This document shows, piece after piece, positions 26,576 through 34,066 of a DNA stretch of 64,000 nucleotides. The stretch spans positions 2,108,001-2,172,000 of the forward strand of contig NZ_CP018863.1 in assembly GCF_002849715.1 (NCBI RefSeq), given 5' to 3'. A program made the translations under genes and the position numbers. The stretch's first letter is position 1, and each line of letters opens with the position of its first letter. The DNA comes from Arthrobacter crystallopoietes (GTDB lineage Bacteria; Actinomycetota; Actinomycetes; Actinomycetales; Micrococcaceae). The notes beneath the pieces were generated by a model. That model searched no databases. It had not been told where the DNA came from and saw only the letters and a list, made by a program, of their open reading frames with translations.

Positions 26576-26606
26576 TAGCCCCGCAACCGTGGGGGTTGCG
26601 GGGCTA
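26576..26606 (-). terminator. Former tRNA-Ser terminator at the island's outer edge
   Basis: Perfect 13-bp stem (26576-26588 with 26594-26606) and a 5-nt loop, followed on the minus strand by TTGCTTTGT. It lies just beyond the 24-bp copy of the tRNA-Ser 3' end and was probably the original terminator of that tRNA gene before the island inserted. Confidence 0.75.
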
Positions 26607-26610
26607 TCAG

Positions 26611-26634
26611 TGGCGGTGACGGTGGGATCTGAAC
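26611..26634 (-). repeat. Attachment-site copy of tRNA-Ser 3' end (distal)
   Basis: Twenty-three of 24 bases match 29111-29134, the CCA end, acceptor strand and part of the T arm of tRNA-Ser(CGA). The match begins exactly at the CCA end and then diverges, so only a tRNA tail is present. The two copies are in direct orientation, 2,500 bp apart. This is the expected trace of integration into a tRNA 3' end. Confidence 0.82.
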
Positions 26635-26687
26635 TCAATGGGACACCCCGCAGCCTGGTGCCAGACACCCTCTAAATCACGTAGACA

Positions 26688-27512
26688 TCATGCAGCCACC
26701 CAGTCTGCCAAACCCCTGAACATCGGCTCGTCCTTGTACTTGCCGACTGCCTGAATGGCGCTACGGAGTGCGCCCTCGACCGCGTCACGGCTACTCAGCC
26801 CAGCATGATTCTTCAGAGTGTTGCCGTAGACGGCCAGGAGTAGCTCAGCTATGTCGTGTCCGTATGCGTAAGCGCGCGGGTCGTCGTTGCTTGAAGGCCG
26901 AGTGTAGGACTCAACATGGGAGCGGATCGTCATGTCCACCGCAGCCACGACGTCAAAGGACATGAGAGAACGGTTTCTGTTCTTGAACCCAGCCTGATAC
27001 TTGGGCTTCGGAAGGTGTTCGTTGCGCGACCGGACCGCAAAAAGCTCACCGAGGGCGAACGCAAGGCTGGGCAAAAGATCAGATGCCGGCGGGAGTTTTT
27101 CTGCGAAACTCAACAGATTGGCTCGGTCTAAGACCGACTCCTCCACTGCGTAGCTTTCAAGCGCCGGAAAATCAGTCCACGTCAATGTGGTGTACGTGTT
27201 CTCTTCGACATGATGACCGCAGTCTCGATCCGCTACGCAGCGCAGATCAATGGACTTCTCGTGAGCCCTGCGCGCGATAAAGACGAGGCGGGCGCGGTTG
27301 CCATCGTTGAGACCGATATCGATGAGCCATTGCGGGGCGACATCGACCCTCTCGACGCTCGTGACCACGACGCGCTCGCCACCGGCTATGTCCATCGCCC
27401 ACGCCCGAAAGAAACGATCGTCGGACGCACCCTCGACCACGATGTGACGTTTGGACGTCAGGCTGACTTCGAGCAGAAGTTCGTCAACCCTTATCCGCGG
27501 GATGTCGTTCAT
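26688..27512 (-). CDS. ariB: DUF4435 / TOPRIM-like effector, probable AriB of a PARIS system
   Basis: 274 residues. HIVVEGASDDRFFRAW is the glutamate-containing first motif and LRCVADRDCGHH the Asp-x-Asp second motif expected of the DUF4435/TOPRIM-like fold. In characterised PARIS systems AriB is held by the AriA ATPase and released on sensing a phage anti-restriction protein; it then acts as a toxic nuclease on tRNA. The start overlaps the ATPase stop by 4 bp (ATGA), the same gene order and coupling. The gene is lower in GC than the chromosome. The PARIS name rests on pairing and motifs. Confidence 0.75.
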   Translation of the reverse strand: MNDIPRIRVDELLLEVSLTSKRHIVVEGASDDRFFRAWAMDIAGGERVVVTSVERVDVAPQWLIDIGLNDGNRARLVFIARRAHEKSIDLRCVADRDCGHHVEENTYTTLTWTDFPALESYAVEESVLDRANLLSFAEKLPPASDLLPSLAFALGELFAVRSRNEHLPKPKYQAGFKNRNRSLMSFDVVAAVDMTIRSHVESYTRPSSNDDPRAYAYGHDIAELLLAVYGNTLKNHAGLSSRDAVEGALRSAIQAVGKYKDEPMFRGLADWVAA

Positions 27513-28792
27513 TGAGGCTCGCTCGGTCGCACGATGTCCTCAAGCGACACCGCATTCATGACCTGTAGCGAATGAGAAGCAACCAAGAACTGTACCTGCC
27601 CAGGCGCACTGCATCGGAGCATCTCCGGTAGGAGGTCACGCTGCCACTCAATGCCGAGCGACAGCTCGGGCTCGTCGACGATTACCAGAGGTCTCTCCCC
27701 GGTGGCGAGCACGGCCTGTGACAGCAACAGCAGAAGATGGCGCTCGCCGCTCGACAGGCTCTCGGGGTGGAGATTGTTCCCGTCGCGCCCGACGAGTCTG
27801 ATGCCACGCGACGCCGTGAACCTGAGCTCTTTGCGGTCAAGAAAGTGATTGACGCTCGTGACGTAGGTGTCGATCAGCTTCTGCGCAGGGGAGAGCGCTG
27901 TGATCTGATCTTGGAGGCTGTCGAGGTATGGCCTCAAGACAGTGTGAACTGCTCGCAGATTCTTGTCGTTTGCACGGGCCCCGGTGATCTGATCGGAGAT
28001 GTCGTGAACCTGCCGCATTGAGAGGAGTCCATAACGCTCAAGTGGTGTACCGCGCTCAAGCAGACTCTCGATCTGCTCCTCCAGCGCGGCGCGGGCTTCA
28101 CTCGCGAGAATCGGGTTCGATCCTTCCAACGTAGTCCGCGTGATCTGGGCGTAGATTCCAGTTTGCTCGCTTTCACTCGACAGGCCTGCGAGTGCCTCCT
28201 GGGTCAGCATGCGCTCGACTGTCTCCAACAGCCGCGAGACAGAACCCTGTCGTCGGCGTGAGGCCGCATAAGAATTGTTCTCGTTCCGGACGCTGTCTCG
28301 CACTTCATCTGAAGGGAGCGGGGCGAGCCGGTCGTCCCCAATAAATATTGCCCCGGGAGATAGTTGCGCGACCGCGTCGGAATAACTAGAGAAGTCCGCA
28401 CGTGTATCCCATATCCGTCGATACATCCGTCCACTTAGCTCGGTCGGATCAACGCTTATGGAAAACGCTTCTTCATTCGTTCCAACCGACGCAGATGCAG
28501 TGAACTGCCCAACTACGTCCTCGTCGCGGTCGATCGAAATCAAGCCTCCGTTTGCGAACGCGATCGTGAGACGTGCAAAGGGAATCTCGATTAGCGATTG
28601 GAGCGAATCAGGTGTAGGTGTAAGAGCGGCACTAACTGCTCGCAAAAAGTTCGTCTTACCGCGGCCATTCGGCGCGTATATCAACCGCATCCTGTCGGGA
28701 TCTACCCTTGTTGGATACTCAACGACATACGAAAACTCGCCTAAAACGCCATGCGCCTCAATCGATCTGATTTCGCGTTGAGTGACTTTCAT
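27509..28792 (-). CDS. ariA: ABC-type AAA ATPase, probable AriA of a PARIS system
   Basis: 427 residues. Walker A near residue 41 reads APNGRGKTNFLRA (first Gly replaced by Ala). The ABC signature is ESLSSGERHLLLLLS. Walker B is PLVIVDEPELSLGIEWQ, and the switch His lies in VASHSLQVM. The middle (about 170-320) is a helical insertion, as in AAA15/OLD-like SMC-type ATPases. It precedes and overlaps the DUF4435 gene. AAGGG lies about 8 nt before the ATG. In PARIS this protein forms a cage-like assembly that senses phage proteins. Confidence 0.78.
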   Translation of the reverse strand: MKVTQREIRSIEAHGVLGEFSYVVEYPTRVDPDRMRLIYAPNGRGKTNFLRAVSAALTPTPDSLQSLIEIPFARLTIAFANGGLISIDRDEDVVGQFTASASVGTNEEAFSISVDPTELSGRMYRRIWDTRADFSSYSDAVAQLSPGAIFIGDDRLAPLPSDEVRDSVRNENNSYAASRRRQGSVSRLLETVERMLTQEALAGLSSESEQTGIYAQITRTTLEGSNPILASEARAALEEQIESLLERGTPLERYGLLSMRQVHDISDQITGARANDKNLRAVHTVLRPYLDSLQDQITALSPAQKLIDTYVTSVNHFLDRKELRFTASRGIRLVGRDGNNLHPESLSSGERHLLLLLSQAVLATGERPLVIVDEPELSLGIEWQRDLLPEMLRCSAPGQVQFLVASHSLQVMNAVSLEDIVRPSEPQ

Positions 28793-29065
28793 GGGATACG
28801 CCCTTACAACTTAGAGAATGCCTGTCGGCCGGTTTTCGACTCCAAACGAGATAGCCATATCTGTCGGCATCTGAGGACCACGAGTTGCTGCTTACGGTAC
28901 CTCCTCGACCCTTAGGGGTCCCTTTGCTGTGTTCTGCGAACGATGTTTGGGCTCATAACTTCGTGTTCGTGAACGCCATCGCCGCAGACCGATCGGAGGC
29001 GTTGCGGAGCATGGTGCTCCGCAAGAATGCTTGGCTGCTGCGCGGCTAACTCCCAGCAAAGCAGA
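28793..29065. other. Non-coding island end with a perfect hairpin
   Basis: 273 bp of lower-GC DNA between the ATPase start and the tRNA terminator; it should contain the ATPase promoter, but no convincing -35/-10 pair was found. It holds a perfect 10-bp stem with a 3-nt loop (TTGCGGAGCA at 29002-29011, TGCTCCGCAA at 29015-29024). No gene is supported here. Confidence 0.6.
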
Positions 29066-29104
29066 AGACCCTGCTTCCCTTTGTTCATAAAGGAAGCAGG
29101 GTCT
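29066..29104 (-). terminator. Terminator downstream of tRNA-Ser(CGA)
   Basis: 13-bp perfect stem (29066-29078 with 29092-29104) and 13-nt loop, 6 bp past the tRNA 3' end, followed on the minus strand by TCTGCTTTGC. It lies inside the island and differs in sequence from the hairpin at 26576. Confidence 0.75.
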
Positions 29105-29110
29105 CGCACG

Positions 29111-29198
29111 TGGCGGTGACGGTGGGATTTGAACCCACGTTGGCTTGCACCAAACAACATTTCGAGTGTTGCACCTTCGGCCGCTCGGACACGTCACC
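29111..29198 (-). tRNA. tRNA-Ser(CGA)
   Basis: 88 nt including an encoded CCA. Acceptor GGTGACG pairs with CGTCACC. The anticodon loop reads CTCGAAA, anticodon CGA (codon UCG). A long variable arm is present, as in serine tRNAs. The T arm carries the GGTTCAAATCC motif. Its 3' end is the integration site of the neighbouring island. Confidence 0.96.
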
Positions 29199-29320
29199 AG
29201 ACGCGTCAACTTTACCGGTAGTTGGGCTGTGGCCCAAAACGGCGCCTCAGCAGTCCATCAGCGGTGCATCCGTGGCGTGTTCATGACCCGGGGCAGGCGC
29301 TAAATGTCGCGCAAGCGAGG

Positions 29321-29806
29321 CTACATCTCGACGACGTCGTTCTTGCCGACGTCGGGCTGTTCACCGGTGACCATTCCCTTAGCGAGCTTGAACAGGGTGG
29401 CAACCTTGGGTGAGTCGGCCGTCCAGTATTCGGCGGTATCCGCCGCAACACGGATCAGGGCGACTGTGGGGTCATCCTTCCCGTTCTCGAACCAGGGCTC
29501 GACGGCGGCGCTCCACAAGTCATCGATCTTCGGCCTGTTGTGCACAATGTCCGCGGTACCGGAGATGGAGAGGTAGCCGCCGCCGGCATGGACCGAGACG
29601 TTGACCTGCTGGTTGGCGCGGATTTCGTCGGCCTTGGGGGAGGGGTCCTGGGTGAAGAACCAGAGCAGGCCGTCGAACTCTACTGACTGGAGGGCCAGCG
29701 GCCGGCTGACCAACTGGTTTTCGGCGTTCACCGTGGTCAGCACCGCGATGTCGGCGTCCTTGAGGATCTTGGCTACTTCCTGGTGTCCGTTTTCTTGGTT
29801 AGTCAT
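29321..29806 (-). CDS. PNPOx-fold general stress protein
   Basis: 161 residues of the pyridoxamine 5'-phosphate oxidase-like split-barrel fold. AVLTTVNAENQLVSRPLAL and GLLWFFTQDPSPKADEIRAN match the general-stress (DUF2255/GSP26-type) flavin-binding group. ATG at 29806 with AAGGA upstream is preferred over the frame's earlier ATG at 29836. Probably binds FMN or F420; the reaction is unknown. Confidence 0.85.
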   Translation of the reverse strand: MTNQENGHQEVAKILKDADIAVLTTVNAENQLVSRPLALQSVEFDGLLWFFTQDPSPKADEIRANQQVNVSVHAGGGYLSISGTADIVHNRPKIDDLWSAAVEPWFENGKDDPTVALIRVAADTAEYWTADSPKVATLFKLAKGMVTGEQPDVGKNDVVEM

Positions 29807-29860
29807 CGCTATCCTTTCGGGTTCCGGAAATACCAAGCCTACTTGCTATCGGTGCAATGG

Positions 29861-30328
29861 CTAGTCGCGGTGGGACTCGAAGAACTCCCGCAGCAGCTTC
29901 CCGCATTCATCGGCGCGGACCTCGGGATGGACCTCCACCCAGTGGTTGAGCCGGCGCTCGCGGAGGATGTCGAACACGCTGCCGGCTGCCCCGGCCTTTT
30001 CGTCCCACGCACCGAACACCACCTTGGGAACCCGGGCAAGAACCACCGCGCCGGCACACATGGCGCACGGCTCCAGCGTGACCACCAGGGTGCAACCCTC
30101 CAGCCGCCAGGAGTCCAGCTTCCGCGCCGCCTCGCGGATCGCCACCATTTCCGCGTGCGCGGTGGGATCGTGGTGGGCTTCGCGTTCATTCCGTCCCGAT
30201 CCGATGACCGTGCCGTCCGGACCAATAACGACGGCGCCGATCGGTACGTCCGCGGTGGCGAGGGCAAGGCGCGCCTGCTCCAGGGCGAGGTCCATCCACT
30301 CTCGGTGCAGCGGATCGGCAGGCATCAT
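29861..30328 (-). CDS. tadA: tRNA adenosine-34 deaminase
   Basis: 155 residues from ATG 30328 (another ATG follows at 30325). Converts the wobble adenosine of tRNA-Arg(ACG) to inosine; that tRNA is encoded in this window at 36682-36758. The deaminase zinc motifs are AHAEMVAIREAA (His and catalytic Glu) and LEPCAMCAGA. A longer open frame to 30397 overlaps the upstream repeats and is unlikely to be translated. Divergent from upp. Confidence 0.93.
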   Translation of the reverse strand: MMPADPLHREWMDLALEQARLALATADVPIGAVVIGPDGTVIGSGRNEREAHHDPTAHAEMVAIREAARKLDSWRLEGCTLVVTLEPCAMCAGAVVLARVPKVVFGAWDEKAGAAGSVFDILRERRLNHWVEVHPEVRADECGKLLREFFESHRD

Positions 30329-30377
30329 GTGCTCAATTGTTGCCGCGGGCACTGCTCCGGACAACTTCGGACGGCCG

Positions 30378-30407
30378 CGGATAACTCCGGATAACACCGG
30401 ATAACCT
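30378..30407. repeat. Three 10-bp tandem repeats between tadA and upp
   Basis: CGGATAACTC, CGGATAACAC and CGGATAACCT follow one another without gaps. A fourth, weaker copy (CCGGACAACT, 30357-30366) lies 11 bp before. Located between the divergent tadA and upp starts, with the period close to one DNA turn. Possible binding array; regulator unknown. Confidence 0.6.
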
Positions 30408-30450
30408 GGGGTTGTTTGTGCTGCTATCCGCGTGACTGTAACTTTGACGC

Positions 30451-31089
30451 ATGCGCGTACTCGAAGTGGACCACCCTCTTGTTGCCCACAAACTCACAGT
30501 TCTCCGCGACAAGACCACTCCGTCGCCCGTATTCCGTCAGCTGACCGAAGAGCTGGTGACGCTGCTGGCCTACGAGGCCACGCGCGATGTGCGTACGCAA
30601 CCGGTGGAAATCGAGACGCCGGTGACCAGGACCGTGGGGACGGCCTTCACCAAGCCCACCCCGCTGGTCGTGCCCATTCTCCGGGCGGGGCTCGGCATGC
30701 TCGAAGGCATGACCAAACTGGTTCCCACCGCAGAGGTCGGCTTTCTGGGGATGGCGCGCAACGAGGAGACGCTTGAGGCCATCACTTATGCCGAACGACT
30801 ACCGGCCGATCTGACCGGCCGCCAGGTTTTCGTGCTGGATCCGATGCTGGCCACCGGCGGCACTCTGCGCGAAGCAATCAAATTCCTGTTCGCGCGCGGC
30901 GCCGCCGACGTGACCTGCATCTGCCTGCTCGGTGCCCCCGAGGGTCTCAAGATGCTCGAGGCCGAACTTGGCGACGCCGAAAATGTGACCATCGTGCTGG
31001 CATCGGTGGACGACCGGCTCGACGAACATGCCTACATCGTCCCGGGGCTCGGCGACGCCGGAGACCGGCTGTACGGCATCGCCGGCTGA
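30451..31089 (+). CDS. upp: Uracil phosphoribosyltransferase
   Basis: 212 residues, the usual length. Salvages uracil to UMP using [16 protein letters not shown] is the PRPP-binding motif. [15 protein letters not shown] and the C-terminal [11 protein letters not shown] are typical of Upp. The frame opens at the ATG with no other good start nearby. Divergent from tadA, with the tandem repeats between them. Confidence 0.97.
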   Translation: MRVLEVDHPLVAHKLTVLRDKTTPSPVFRQLTEELVTLLAYEATRDVRTQPVEIETPVTRTVGTAFTKPTPLVVPILRAGLGMLEGMTKLVPTAEVGFLGMARNEETLEAITYAERLPADLTGRQVFVLDPMLATGGTLREAIKFLFARGAADVTCICLLGAPEGLKMLEAELGDAENVTIVLASVDDRLDEHAYIVPGLGDAGDRLYGIAG

Positions 31090-31603
31090 TCGAACCTGAG
31101 CAGCGCCTCCAGCCGTTTGTGCTACACCCGTCGAGAACGGGCGCAGCGGTCCATATAGTGGGACACTTGCATCTTTGTGGGCGACTATGATCGTTCAAAC
31201 TGCGTATACATACCGTTAACGTGCATGAATATGCTCTGTGTCCTCGCCATTACCGCGGTAAGCTGCCTTATATTTATTCAGCGCACTGAATGTGAGTTGG
31301 AACACAAAAGCGCCAGAAATCTCACGATGCGAGACGAATCGGCTTTTGTTACTTGCACGTACCGTTTATTACGGACAAAATCAGAGACGTGAACAACATT
31401 TCAACAGCATCTGCAGCCGCAGCAATCCTGACTGGATCCCATTCCGGATGGACCTTGTGCTGTTGTCGAATGCAGGCCTAACTCACCACCCAAGAGTTAT
31501 TCAGGCAATTCATCTGTCCGATGGCGGGCAAACAGCATCCCGTGCGGGCATACCCATGCATTCGCGCCGCGATGACGGCCATTCACATATGAGGTTTTAG
31601 AAC
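31090..31603. other. 514-bp AT-rich gene-free stretch upstream of the winged-helix regulator
   Basis: The GC content is clearly lower than that of the flanks. No convincing gene: the short open frames lack ribosome sites and normal codon bias. It contains a stem TTCAG-CGCA-CTGAA (31277-31290) and an 8-bp inverted repeat ACAAAAGC/GCTTTTGT (31304-31311, 31342-31349) enclosing a smaller one. TATGAT (31186-31191) resembles a -10 box. It may be a long leader or a regulatory region for the downstream gene. Confidence 0.5.
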
Positions 31604-32452
31604 ATGTCAGTTTCATCCGGATACGTCCACATCTCCGTCCGCAACGCCCAGAACCGGGCCGCCGCAGCGCAGCGCCAGGGCTTTAACCGCCCGCAGTACG
31701 GCGCGCCCCAGGCCAATCCCGCTCAGCAGTACCGTGTGCTCCGCGCTGTTCCCGGGCAGTTCGACGGCGATGCCGCCAACCCGACCACCGCTCCCACCCC
31801 GGTGATCACTCCCAATGGGGAGCCAGGCCCGCAGGCAGTGTCAGCTGACAATGTCGCTCGCGGGTTTGTTTTGTATGTAGGCCTGGACGAGTCCGCCGCC
31901 GCGGCAGCCGGTACGTCGCTGACACAGCTTGCTTCCCAGATCCGCTCCTACGTCCAGACCTTGGTTCCCGGAGCACAGAGCCATGCCGCTGTCGCACTGG
32001 CTCCTGCCGACGCACAGGGCGAGAATATCGACGTCGTCCGCCAGGCCCTTGGCGATCCGACCGTCAGCCGCCGTCCGCGGACCGAGGTCCAGCAGCGCAC
32101 TGTGCACACGGCGCAGCAGTCGAGCCGTCCCAGCGGCGTGCTGATCGACCTGTCCCGCCGCGAGGTCCACCTGGATGGAGAAACCCTGAACCTGACGTTC
32201 AAGGAGTTCGAGCTGCTCAACTACCTGGTGGAAAATGCCACCCGGACCGTGGGCCGCGACGAATTGCTCTCCGGTCTGTGGAAGAACGCCGAAGAGGTGC
32301 CGAACGAGCGCACCATCGACGTGCACATCCGCCGCCTGCGTTCCAAGCTCGGGCGCCTGGCCAACACCGTGCGCACCGTCCGTGGCCAGGGCTACCGCTT
32401 CTATGAGCACCCCGAGGTTGTTGTCTGGGCCGCCCCGGAGTACTCCATCTAA
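31604..32452 (+). CDS. Winged-helix (OmpR/PhoB-type) regulator without receiver domain
   Basis: 282 residues. The C-terminal 100 residues are an OmpR/PhoB DNA-binding domain: LTFKEFELLNYLVENATRTV, then RTIDVHIRRLRSKLG, then VRTVRGQGYRF. The first 170 residues are not a response-regulator receiver: the N-terminus is Gln/Ala/Pro-rich and disordered, and a region from about 85 to 150 (FVLYVGLDES onwards) looks like a small folded domain of unknown type. GAGG lies about 9 nt before the ATG. A hairpin terminator follows. Probably a one-component regulator; targets unknown. Confidence 0.88.
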   Translation: MSVSSGYVHISVRNAQNRAAAAQRQGFNRPQYGAPQANPAQQYRVLRAVPGQFDGDAANPTTAPTPVITPNGEPGPQAVSADNVARGFVLYVGLDESAAAAAGTSLTQLASQIRSYVQTLVPGAQSHAAVALAPADAQGENIDVVRQALGDPTVSRRPRTEVQQRTVHTAQQSSRPSGVLIDLSRREVHLDGETLNLTFKEFELLNYLVENATRTVGRDELLSGLWKNAEEVPNERTIDVHIRRLRSKLGRLANTVRTVRGQGYRFYEHPEVVVWAAPEYSI

Positions 32453-32468
32453 GTCTTGCTTTTGGCCC

Positions 32469-32496
32469 GAGGGCGTCTCCGCAAGGAGGCGCCCTC
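32469..32496 (+). terminator. Terminator after the winged-helix regulator
   Basis: 12-bp stem with one G-T pair (32469-32480 with 32485-32496) and a GCAA tetraloop, 16 bp past the stop codon. Confidence 0.75.
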
Positions 32497-32546
32497 GCCG
32501 TTTCAACTAGCCAAGCGACTGGTGCCCGCCAAGCGCGTGCCCTGGT

Positions 32547-33998
32547 TTAAAGTCCGTATTCCTCGAGCAGCCGGAGCCAGACTTCGCTGATGGTGGGGTA
32601 AGCCGGAACGGCATGCCAGAGGCGGTCCAACGGAACCTGGCCGACGACGGCGATCGTCGCCGCGTGCAGCAGTTCGCTGACATCGGGGCCGGCAAAGGTG
32701 GCGCCGAGAATGACCTGGCGGTCCTCGTCCACCACCAGTTGCGCCCAGCCGTCATAGCCGTCCGCGTGCAGCGCCGAACCGGCGACGGCGATCGGCAGTT
32801 CTACGCCCTTGGCATTGGCACCGCCCTCCCGCGCCCGCTCAAGGGTCAGCCCGACCATCGCCACTTCCGGATCGGTGAACACCACGGACGGTACCGCAGC
32901 CTCATCCGCAGTGGCGGCGAAGCGGCTCCATGGTTCCGGCGTCCCGCCGTCCAAGTCGCCCGCTGCCCTTGCGGCGATGGCCTCACCGGCGGCGCGGGCC
33001 TCGTACTTTCCCTGGTGGGTCAGCAACGCTTTTCCCACGGCGTCTCCGACAGCATAGAGCCAGCCGCCCTCCACACCGGCCACCTGGCCACTGGAATTGG
33101 TCTCCAGATCCTCGGGAACGATGCCGACGTCTTCGAATCCCAGATCGGTCAGGGCTGGATGGCGCCCGGTGGAAACCAGCAGCTTGGTGCCGCTGACAAT
33201 CGAAGGCGCGGCCCCGCCGTCGTTATTTGTCGGTGTCAACGTCAAATGGATGCCCGAGTCATCCTGCGCGGCCTTCTGCGTGGTGGTGTGCAGCCGGACA
33301 TCGATGCCGTCTTCGCGCAGGCCGGCTTCCACCAGACGTCGTGCCGGTTCCGGGTAACTGGCCAGCAGGTCACCGCGGACAACCAGCGTGACGGCTGCTC
33401 CCAGCCGGGCGTAGGCCTGCGCCAGCTCCGCCCCGGACACCCCGCCGCCGAGCACCAGCAGGCTGCGCGGGATTTCCTGCGAAGCGGTGGCCTCCCGCGT
33501 GCCCCAGAAGTCGACGCTGTCCAAACCTTGAATCGGCGGGATCGTGGGCACGGAGCCGGTGGCCACTACGACGGCGTGGCCCGCCTCGATGGAGGTGGTC
33601 GTGCCATCCTCCGTTGCCAGTTCGACCATGCGCTCACCTGTCAGCCGGGCAGCGCCGCGGAGCAGTTCGATGCCCGCACCGTGCACCCATTCCACCTGCG
33701 ACTTGTCGTCCCAGTGCGAGGTAAAACCGTCCCGGCGCTGGAGCACCGCATCCACGTCCAGCGACCCGGTTACTGCCTGCCTGGCGCCGTCTATGCTGCG
33801 CGCGGCATTCACCGCCGTGCCGGGACGTAAGAGTGCCTTCGAAGGCATACATGCCCAGTATGAACATTCGCCGCCCACCAGGGCCTTCTCGATCAGGACC
33901 GTCTTCAAGCCGCCGCGCGCCGTGCGTTCGGCCACGTTCTCGCCTACGGCACCGGCGCCAATGACTACTACGTCCACCTGCATCGTCCGATCCGCCAT
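32547..33998 (-). CDS. FAD-dependent pyridine nucleotide-disulfide oxidoreductase
   Basis: 483 residues. The N-terminal FAD-binding fold (VVVIGAGAVGENVAERTA), the redox-active pair in GGECSYWACMPSK, a second Rossmann fold (LLVLGGGVSGAELAQAYARL) and a C-terminal dimerisation domain are all present. Class-I disulfide reductases end with a His-Pro-x-x-Ser-Glu active-site motif; here it reads AYPTISE, so the usual His is Tyr. A Tyr at this place occurs in mercuric reductases. Substrate unknown. Start chosen at ATG 33998 with GAAGG 8 nt upstream. Divergent from sixA. Confidence 0.88.
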   Translation of the reverse strand: MADRTMQVDVVVIGAGAVGENVAERTARGGLKTVLIEKALVGGECSYWACMPSKALLRPGTAVNAARSIDGARQAVTGSLDVDAVLQRRDGFTSHWDDKSQVEWVHGAGIELLRGAARLTGERMVELATEDGTTTSIEAGHAVVVATGSVPTIPPIQGLDSVDFWGTREATASQEIPRSLLVLGGGVSGAELAQAYARLGAAVTLVVRGDLLASYPEPARRLVEAGLREDGIDVRLHTTTQKAAQDDSGIHLTLTPTNNDGGAAPSIVSGTKLLVSTGRHPALTDLGFEDVGIVPEDLETNSSGQVAGVEGGWLYAVGDAVGKALLTHQGKYEARAAGEAIAARAAGDLDGGTPEPWSRFAATADEAAVPSVVFTDPEVAMVGLTLERAREGGANAKGVELPIAVAGSALHADGYDGWAQLVVDEDRQVILGATFAGPDVSELLHAATIAVVGQVPLDRLWHAVPAYPTISEVWLRLLEEYGL

Positions 33999-34066
33999 GC
34001 TCCGAGCCTTCCAGTTGCCCGGTCCCGGCACAAGGGGTCTGCCGGCGGCGCCGCTAGACTCGGAGG

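Larger units (their letters stand above)
26611..29134. mobile_element. Small tRNA-Ser-integrated defence island
   Basis: Bounded by direct repeats of the tRNA-Ser(CGA) 3' end (26611-26634 and 29111-29134). The interior has visibly lower GC and different codon use from its flanks. It carries only two genes, an AAA ATPase and a DUF4435 protein. No integrase is present, so it is either a decayed remnant or an element mobilised by another's recombinase. A separate strong hairpin follows each copy of the tRNA 3' end, showing that the island brought its own tRNA end and terminator. Confidence 0.75.

Noticed and set aside
26611..26640. A second complete tRNA-Ser gene
   Set aside because: Only the last 24 nt of the tRNA are present; no D arm or anticodon arm follows.
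28892..29209. 105-residue frame across the tRNA-Ser region
   Set aside because: It reads through the tRNA gene and terminator.
31177..31392. 71-residue frame in the AT-rich gap
   Set aside because: No ribosome site and no plausible codon bias or motif.
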